From Nannobrachium achirus (taxonomy: Eukaryota; Chordata; Actinopteri; Myctophiformes; Myctophidae): 64,000 nucleotides of DNA. Below are positions 57,401-64,000 of this stretch, one piece after another; the first letter of the stretch is position 1; each line of letters starts with the position of its first letter. The DNA is taken from NCBI GenBank assembly GCA_963921795.1, contig OY997661.1, positions 41,141,966 to 41,205,965 of the forward strand, read 5' to 3'. The position numbers were made by a program, and so were the translations under genes. The notes under the pieces are model-generated. The model saw only the letters and a list, made by a program, of their open reading frames with translations. It did no database searches and was not told where the DNA came from.

Positions 57401-57898
57401 AGCAGATATACAAGCTCACAGCGCGGCACCGAGTGCCGCGCTGCGAGCTTGTAGATCTGCTATTTTTGAAAAAAACATAGGTTTTCTGAAAAACCTATGT
57501 TTCTAGATCTGGCTAGCCATCTGGCCAGCCATCGTCAAAGAAAAGGTCCTTTTCACTTAACTGGAGCTCAGTTAGTCTGCTCTTGAGAGACTACCATGTC
57601 AGTGGTTCTCAAACCTTTTCATGTGAAGGACCTCCAAAATGATATTTATTTGGCCACGGACCCCCCATCTCAAAATATTTAGTTCCAGGGACCCCCCCAG
57701 AAGCAAAATTTGAGTTACAAACTTCCCTTTAAAAAGACATATATTCAAAGATTTGCACACATTTTTTGCTCACAACTTTTTCAAAAATAGTAGATCTACA
57801 AGCTCGCAGTGCGGCACTCGGTGCCGCGCTGCGAGCTTGTATATCTGCTATTTTTCAATAGTTAAAGCATTCAATAATTCTAGGCCTAAATGGGTAAG
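57401..57898. mobile_element. Double-hairpin MITE, left end cut, with 19-bp flanking repeats
   Basis: It starts inside the left hairpin (57401-57468) and ends CTAGGCCTAAATGGGTAAG. The right hairpin is 57781-57858. The 19-bp direct repeat AGCGTTGGTCAAAGTTAAA flanks it at 57382-57400 and 57899-57917. Confidence 0.78.
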
Positions 57899-57919
57899 AG
57901 CGTTGGTCAAAGTTAAATT

Positions 57920-58864
57920 GACCAAGATGGAATATGATAATCTTTAAAGGCACCAATTAGAGCCTATGTTGCTTAGTGGATCATAGAGTGGTTTAAGAGG
58001 TGACACATGTTTTGCCAGGCCGAGCGCTTCAGACCGACCTTTCAAAGCCTCTGGATCAGACAGAAAAAAATATGTTTCACCTTCTGGCTCCATTCAGAAA
58101 GGCAGAAGGATCCCGGAGATAAGCTGTTGATGTTGTCATAGTTGAGCGGGAAAGACCAGGGGGTTGGCCGAAATCAACCTTATACTGTGATTATTTTGTC
58201 CTCGGATTTGGGGACTGGATTTGAAGCAGCGGCGCAGCCAATTTTGGCCAAAAGAATGTCTTTCTTTCATTAAATGTTTTATGTAGAGGGAATTTAAGCC
58301 AAACCTCTATTGGTGAAGGCCCAGGGTGTCTTGACTCCATTATATTCCAATAAAAAAAGAAAAGAGCGATTGAAATGCAACAAAGAAATATTTATTATCT
58401 TCCAAAAATGTTCATGTAAATAATTAAACTGAAATGGTCCAAAAACAGTAATGCAATAAATAATAAGGTCAAAAACTGTATGCCTCCCTCACCTCCACCA
58501 AACTTTTCTTTGTTCTCTTGTTCCCAGAAAGAATGACAAGTAACCTTAAACAAGCTACCCTACTTCCTGTCCAACCTTTCAAAATAAAGTATACCAGGAA
58601 GCTTTTACTTTGAAGGGGAAAGGGAACTGCATAAGGGCTAACTTATTTGACATGACACATTTTAGTGTTATCCCATATCTGGAGGAGAGGTGGGATCTAC
58701 AAAATATCAAATTACAATAACTTCATAATGTTTTCCAAAATAATATTTTCTATTTATGAAAACATAAACTAGAAACAAAGTGGACAAAACCAAAAACTAA
58801 AACTGGCTCCAAAATTTTATTTAATTTTTAGTTTTTTTTTTGTGTGTGATCATCGTCTTGCTTA
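57920..58864. other. Unassigned intronic sequence
   Basis: No gene or complete element was recognised. AT-rich stretch 58330-58800 resembles a reversed 3' UTR or retrocopy tail, without a coding match. Confidence 0.4.
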
Positions 58865-59275
58865 TTAACACATATGGTGCCAATCCCGAGTTTCCCGAGT
58901 TTGTATTGGTACTACCGCTGTGCCAACCCCGAGTTTCCCGAGTTTGGGCCGTTTTTGAAAAAAAAAATTTTTTTTTTTTTTTTCAAAGTTTTTTTTTCAA
59001 ATTTATTTTTTTGGACCTCCAGAAATGTATTAGGCATGATCGCGATCGCGAAATTGCATGTTTAACCCCCATACCAACTCATTCTTTCAAACATGGCAGC
59101 CATGTTTGTTTACATCTGAAGAAAACATAATGGCTGATAAATCATGAATGCCTGAACGGATTTCCAAGCGGATTTTTTTGTTTGAAAGCTGTGAACAGCA
59201 TCTACACACGTGGTGCATCATCTAGGCATGGGCGTGCACTTTTTACACAATTGCACAATTACATGGAAGTCTTTG

Positions 59276-59770
59276 TTAAAGTGATCCCTGACTAATACGA
59301 CAAATATGCCTTAATACATTATAATTGTCCTCTATAACTACAATGTAAAATTAAAAACACCTTCAATATTTTATTTCTTCAAGAAATAGCTAATCTTTCA
59401 CTCAACAGGAGAAATGCCTGTCGCAAGTTGATGATGTCATAAATGCCATGTGTGATCTAACCCTATGAAATTTATGGAATGCATGTGCAAAAAACACATT
59501 TGAAATATTGAGTTGATGCTCATATTAACCATATGAAGTATTAAGTTTGTTTTTATTTGCACATGCATGCCATAATTCCATAGGGATAGATCACACATGA
59601 CATTTATGACATCATCAACTTGCGACGGGCATTTCCCCTGTTGAGTGAAAGATTAGCTATTTCTAGAAGAAATAAAATAATTAAGGTGTTTTTAATTTTA
59701 CATTGTAGTTATAGAGGACAATTATAATGTATTAAGGCATATTTATCGTATTAGTCAGGGATCACTTTAA
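59276..59770. mobile_element. piggyBac-like (TTAA) MITE, long perfect arms
   Basis: TTAA at both ends with inverted AGTGATCCCTGACTAATACG. The arms extend about 200 bp on each side with very few mismatches (for example ACATTATAATTGTCCTCTAT). Inserted in the left arm of 58865-63456. Confidence 0.9.
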
Positions 59771-60192
59771 CCATGGCAACGCGAGACATTGAAGAGAAAA
59801 AATCATTGCAACATAAGTGTTAAGAGTAAATAAACTGTCGCTCCGATGATGCATCCTTTACACTAGCAGCAGTTGTCTTCTGTGTGTTTGGAGGGTGAGT
59901 GTTAGTTTATATTAGGAAAAGTGTTGTTGGGATGAAGTGCAGCTCCGAACTCAATGCATTGTATTAGCCTATTAATTATTGTTCATTGAAGTTGCCAGGC
60001 CCAGCCTATTTCTCTGTTCTGGCTGCGCCACTGATTTGAAGCACTGTTTGTTACCTCTCTCTCGCTTAAGGTGCCCACATCAACAGCACCTTACCTCTGA
60101 AACGAGGCCAAGCCTTTTGATGGAAAACAGCATCCTTTGCACCTTGACTCCCCCTACCCCCATGAACACACACACTATGTCTCTCCTCCGCC

Positions 60193-60741
60193 CAGGGGTG
60201 TCACAAGGGGGGGAAAAGTGGGACTGAGTTACTAGGGCCCAAGGTGGAGGGGCCTTCATTATTTCATATACTTAAGCTATTGAAAAATAGCAGATATACA
60301 AGCTCACAGCGCGGCACTCGGTGCCGCGCTGCTAGCTTGTAGATCTGCTATTTTTGAAAAAGTCGTGAAAATGTTTGCAAATCTTTGAATATATTTATTT
60401 TTTAAGCGAACATGTGTAACTTAGATTTTGCTTTTGGGGGGTCCCTGGAACTAAATATTTTGAGATGGGGGTCCGTGGCCAAATACACATCATTTTGGGG
60501 CTCCTTCACATGAAAAGGTTTGAGCACCACTGACATAGAAACATAGGTTTTTCAAAAGACCTTAGAGGGATTTGCACACATTTTCACGTTTTTTTCAAAA
60601 ATAGCAGATCTACAAGCTCGCAGCGCGGCACTCGGTGCCGCGCTGTGAGCTTGTATATCTGCTATTTTTCAATAGTTAAAGCACAAAATAATTGAAGTGA
60701 ATCCTTGTACCCAGGGCCCAGAATTTGGTGCGACACCCCTG
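60193..60741. mobile_element. hAT-like double-hairpin MITE
   Basis: Ends are CAGGGGTGTCACAAGG and TTGGTGCGACACCCCTG. Complete hairpins at 60281-60358 and 60594-60671. The flanks 60160-60192 and 60746-60776 are imperfect direct repeats (CACACACACTATGTCTCTCC against CACACACACTGTGTCTCTTC). Confidence 0.85.
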
Positions 60742-61009
60742 TCCCCTGCACACACACTGTGTCTCTTCTCTGCCAAGGTGTTTGGTTTCACCTCAGACAA
60801 ATGAGAGTCCAGCTCATGTCTTGTGTAAATACACTGTGGCATTGGTGTCTGCCGTGGGAGGCGGCCAGTTGGCCTGCGATTGAAACATGAGGACGCAGAC
60901 TGTACTGACTGGCGACACACCCAGCACACCGGTCAGGGATAGCCCATTACCTGCACTATATAGGTCAGGACATAATTGGCCCATAGTCTTTTGCTAACTG
61001 CTCTTTTTG

Positions 61010-61180
61010 AGCGGTGGTCACAACGCTCCTATACGTGGCGGTGTGTGTGGGTATGTCTGTCTGTATGCGTGTCTGTATGTAGCCTGCAGGACCTTTTATG
61101 ACCACATATGTTAAGGGAGGGGCACTGTTGTTCAGGATAGGCCAGGCACACTCACACACAAACGTTCAGGCCAGGCCAGG

Positions 61181-61271
<91 letters not shown>

Positions 61272-61410
61272 TCTCTATTGGTGAGCAAGTGTGGCTCTCT
61301 CACTCATTCACTCAATTCAATTCAAAAATTCAATTCAATTGAATTCAATTAAATTATTGCGCAGCCTCCACGACCACCGCTCAGTTCACACGGGTGTGAT
61401 TTTTCCATCT
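61010..61410. repeat. Repeat block carrying a (CA)n array
   Basis: GAGCGGTGGTCACAACG, GACCACATATGTTAAGGGAG, (CA)n at 61189-61266, then CAGCCTCCACGACCACCG. The same order occurs inside the hAT-like element 37390-38371. Confidence 0.75.
61189..61266 (+). repeat. (CA)n microsatellite
   Basis: About 38 CA units after a short CG-rich start. Confidence 0.95.
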
Positions 61411-61499
61411 TGGATGACTATTTTCAAGATCTACCAGTGGATTTCAAGCAGGCACCCCACTGGCCATGTGAAAATATCACGGAACACCCGTATTCGTAG

Positions 61500-61530
61500 T
61501 GAAAAGAGCAGATCTACAAGCTCACGAGTC
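61500..61530. repeat. Left half of hairpin module
   Basis: GTGAAAAGAGCAGATCTAC then AAGCTCACGAGTCATCGCG. The right arm is missing. Confidence 0.65.
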
Positions 61531-61958
61531 ATCGCGATTAAAATGTTTGACCAAAATACGTGTACTAAGTTGAAAGTGGTACTTAAAATGTTTTTTTTTT
61601 TTGGTCTTTTGATTTGCATACAGGCTCGTCCCTTTGTGAAATCATCCTGATGTGACACAACAGCGTCTGTAAACACTGTCGAGGTGTGACCTCGGGGGTT
61701 GTTTTACTTTGATGCCTTCGATTCCGTGCGCGTGCTCCTGCTGAAACGCTCGCATGGCACAACAAACGCAACACCGTTTGGGAACCACTAGTGTAGACAA
61801 AGAACAGAAAACGAATAATATCCCCACCGTTGGAGTGGCTAACAGAGCCACCAATGTTTTTTTATCTCACAAATAAAATGTCTTGTCTTGTTTTTCTCGG
61901 AAATTGCTGGTTGCCTGCCCGCTCACATGCAGCTGGTATCTTTAGATAAGCCTCCCAG

Positions 61959-62448
61959 CAGGGACGTGCTGGCCCTGATTCAGCCCAGGAAAAAGAGTTG
62001 TAGAGGCCCTCATTGTGCGCTATAGAGAGAGATCTCTCTCTATAGCGCTGCTGCTACTCAAAGATTTGCCATTTCAGATCATGACAAGTGACAAGCCAGT
62101 GGGCCAATTACATGAGTTATATTTCGTCATTGTCGGGTGGAAACCTTGTATGTCCAAAACTGTTTGTTTTGTATTTATCATTTAAAAAATTAATTAAACT
62201 AGTGAAAACAGCTGATCTACAAGCACACAACGCCTCGCGGTGCGAGGCGTTGTGTGCTTGTAGATCTGCTGTTTTCACTACTTTTGTGCGACGGCCTTGT
62301 ATGATGAAGGTTTCTGCCCAGCCCCCAAAATGGAACGAAGGCCGACATTTTATTTTTATTTTTTTCCTAATGGCCAGCCAGGACCGGCTGGGAATGAACC
62401 AGCCGTTCGGGAGTTGTCCCGCTTTTCCCAATGGCCAGCACGTCCCTG
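61959..62448. mobile_element. hAT-like MITE, CAGGGACGTGCTGG family, complete
   Basis: Ends are CAGGGACGTGCTGGCC and GGCCAGCACGTCCCTG. The perfect target duplication CCTCCCAG lies at 61951-61958 and 62449-62456. A complete hairpin lies at 62201-62279 (CACACAACGCC variant, matched in both arms), plus the 32-bp GCGCTATAGAGAGAGATC palindrome at 62017-62048. Relatives: 11792-12217, 14640-14830, 41470-41760. Confidence 0.9.
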
Positions 62449-62472
62449 CCTCCCAGTCTCCCAGTTAAATTG

Positions 62473-62994
62473 TAGAGATGGGATTTATGGCTCTTTGAAG
62501 TGAGCCGGATCTCTGGGATCCGTTCTTTTCAAAGAGCCGTTCAAAAGACTGGCTCATTCTACTGGTTACTTTGTAGATTTCGATTTTAATTACTAATAAC
62601 TTCGACCCTATATACATTTATTTCGGCATATATAGGTACAAACCTGCCATTTGAAAATAGCCGATCGACAAGCTCACAATGCGTCGCGCTGCGACGCATT
62701 GTGAGCTTGTAGATCTGCTATTTTCAAATGGTTTTCTACATTTTACTCATTGGAAAACCTGTGAAACAGGACATTCTGCATAATGCATTTTAGATACCAA
62801 TACTTTTTTACTTTTATTCAAATACATTAACATTCCAAACTTCTACTTGATTGCAGTGTTGATATTGATATTGAGTTCTTTTCCCACCACTGTTCATTTA
62901 GAAAGGAACGGCTCCCTACTGTGAACCGAATCCTATCGTTCATTTCAAAGAGCCGTTCAAAAGACTCGATTCGTTTGCGAACGTCCCACCTCTA
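62473..62994. mobile_element. TAGAGATGGGATTTATGG element with hairpin
   Basis: Ends are TAGAGATGGGATTTATGG and GAACGTCCCACCTCTA. It has GGCTCTTTGAA / TTCAAAGAGCC blocks. A complete hairpin lies at 62648-62730 (CATTTGAAAATAGCCGATC and complement, CAATGCGTCGC variant). It is an inverted relative of about 35717-36278. No target duplication was found. Confidence 0.78.
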
Positions 62995-63627
62995 AACACT
63001 TATGTTGCAATGATTTTTTCTCTTCAATGTCTCGCGTTGCCATGGTTACCATAGACTTCCATGTAATTGTGCAATTGTGTAAAAAGTGCATGCCCATGCC
63101 TAGATGATGCACCACGTGTGTAGATGCTGTTCACAGCTTTCAAACAAAAAAATCCGCTTGGAAATCCGTTCAGGCATTCATGATTTATCAGCCATTATGT
63201 TTTCTTCAGATGTAAACAAACATGGCTGCCATGTCTGAAAGAATGAGTTGGTATGGGGGTTAAACATGCAATTTCGCGATCGCGATCATGCCTAATACAT
63301 TTCTGGAGGTCCCAAAAAATTTTTGAAAAAAAAAAAAAATGAAAAAAAAAAAGTTTTTTTTTTCAAAAACGGCCCAAACTCGGGAAACTCGGGGTTGGCA
63401 CAGCGGTAGTACCAATACAAACTCGGGAAACTCGGGGTTGGCACCATATGTGTTAAATTGACCCTCAGCTTACTGTAGCCTGGTGGCTGGTATGAATTTT
63501 CCGCCGTGCATATAAAACAGGGCTCCGGTACGGGTCTGATTAAGAACAGCAGGGCTACATGTTCACGGGGGCCACATGAGGAGACCTCGGGAGCAGCGGC
63601 GGAAAAAGTACTCACATTTGCTATTTA

Positions 63628-64000
63628 AAGGAGGACTCCACCACTTTTCAACCTATCTTCATATAATTGGTCCTCACTAAAAAATAACTTTTATTATTAT
63701 TTTTTTCTCAGAGGAGGTCTGTGGGCAGGTCAGAAACACATCGTCTTGTGACATCATCGATTGGGAATCCAAGCTAATAGAAAAAGCTAATAGAAAATTC
63801 CTGAAAAGTTGCAATGTTAAAGTGGAAGCTATTGTTCTCGTGATAATAAAATTCTAAATATTAAAAAAAATATATATATATTCATTTTTTTTGTCCCCAA
63901 AATGATTTTTTTTTTGTATTTGATTACTCACGCCATGGAGACTTGAGTTCAATAATATTTTTTGGGTTTTGTTGCATTCCTAAGACAAAAAAAAATGATT
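63628..64000. mobile_element. Partial AGGAGTAG-family TTAA element at window edge
   Basis: AAAGGAGGACTCCACC, then GATTACTCACGCCATGGAG and TTGAGTTCAATAATATTTT, as in 26600-26660. It continues past the window. Confidence 0.55.

Larger units (their letters stand above)
58865..63456. mobile_element. Giant TTAA-ended foldback with 4 kb of nested elements
   Basis: TTAA at 58865-58868 and 63453-63456, then ACATATGGTGCCAATCCCG and its inverse. The arms, about 460 bp, pair almost perfectly: 58869-59275 plus 59771-59822 against 63001-63452. Inner blocks include CGAGTTTCCCGAGTTTG, GCATGATCGCGATCGCG and CCATGTTTGTTTACATC. The left arm is broken by a second TTAA element, and the apex is filled by about 3.2 kb of other repeats. 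A right-end fragment of the same family lies in the 15098-15701 intron. Confidence 0.82.
44611..64000 (+). other. stk11ip: stk11ip intron, open to window end
   Basis: The donor GT is at 44611. I searched the rest of the window for an exon continuing the PH-like region in phase 1 and saw none. The sequence is repeats and unassigned AT-rich DNA. Confidence 0.6.

Noticed and set aside
63713-63760. Possible next stk11ip exon after TTTTTCTCAG
   Set aside because: The translation from this acceptor does not resemble the family, and the sequence matches a repeat seen elsewhere.

Overview
This is eukaryotic, almost certainly teleost fish DNA. The evidence is split coding exons with GT-AG borders, a tRNA-headed SINE with the head typical of fish genomes, an L2/CR1-like LINE, long (CA)n arrays and a very dense load of short DNA transposons (MITEs). 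I cannot assign a species. There is no prokaryotic gene structure, and nearly all of the longer open frames are repeat or microsatellite readings.

One host gene crosses the whole window on the + strand: a fish orthologue of stk11ip (serine/threonine kinase 11 / LKB1 interacting protein). Seven internal coding exons are visible (240-501, 14940-15097, 15702-15894, 16507-16626, 22516-22622, 34457-34554, 44429-44610), all joined in compatible phase. The N-terminal leucine-rich repeat exons lie to the left of the window and the C-terminal exons lie beyond it. Roughly 1 kb of 64 kb is coding.

The introns are stacks of mobile elements. 0.5-8.1 kb holds a foldback element split by a 5.5-kb LTR retrotransposon with identical LTRs (minus strand), then a hAT-like element split by a LINE. 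8.1-14 kb is a series of hAT-like and TTAA-flanked MITEs. 15-16.6 kb is the exon cluster, where one whole intron is a MITE. 17-34 kb and 34.6-44.4 kb hold nested hAT-like (8-bp target duplication) and piggyBac-like (TTAA) elements, SINE and LINE fragments, microsatellites and a TACAGTA minisatellite. 44.6-64 kb is more of the same, ending in a 4.6-kb giant foldback that contains several other elements.

Two observations stand out. First, the 612-bp intron between the exons ending at 15894 and starting at 16507 is exactly a hAT-like MITE plus its 8-bp target duplication. The duplicated AG|GT supplies both splice sites, so splicing restores the pre-insertion reading frame. This is the structure expected of a transposon-created intron. 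Second, a short palindrome (core TAGCAGATCTACAAGCTCAC, loop, then its complement) occurs about 60 times, whole or as halves. It sits at the apex or inside the arms of at least ten otherwise unrelated element families, including hAT-like, TTAA-type and LTR elements. Its two arms change together between families. I know of no name for it; it may be a hitch-hiking hairpin module.
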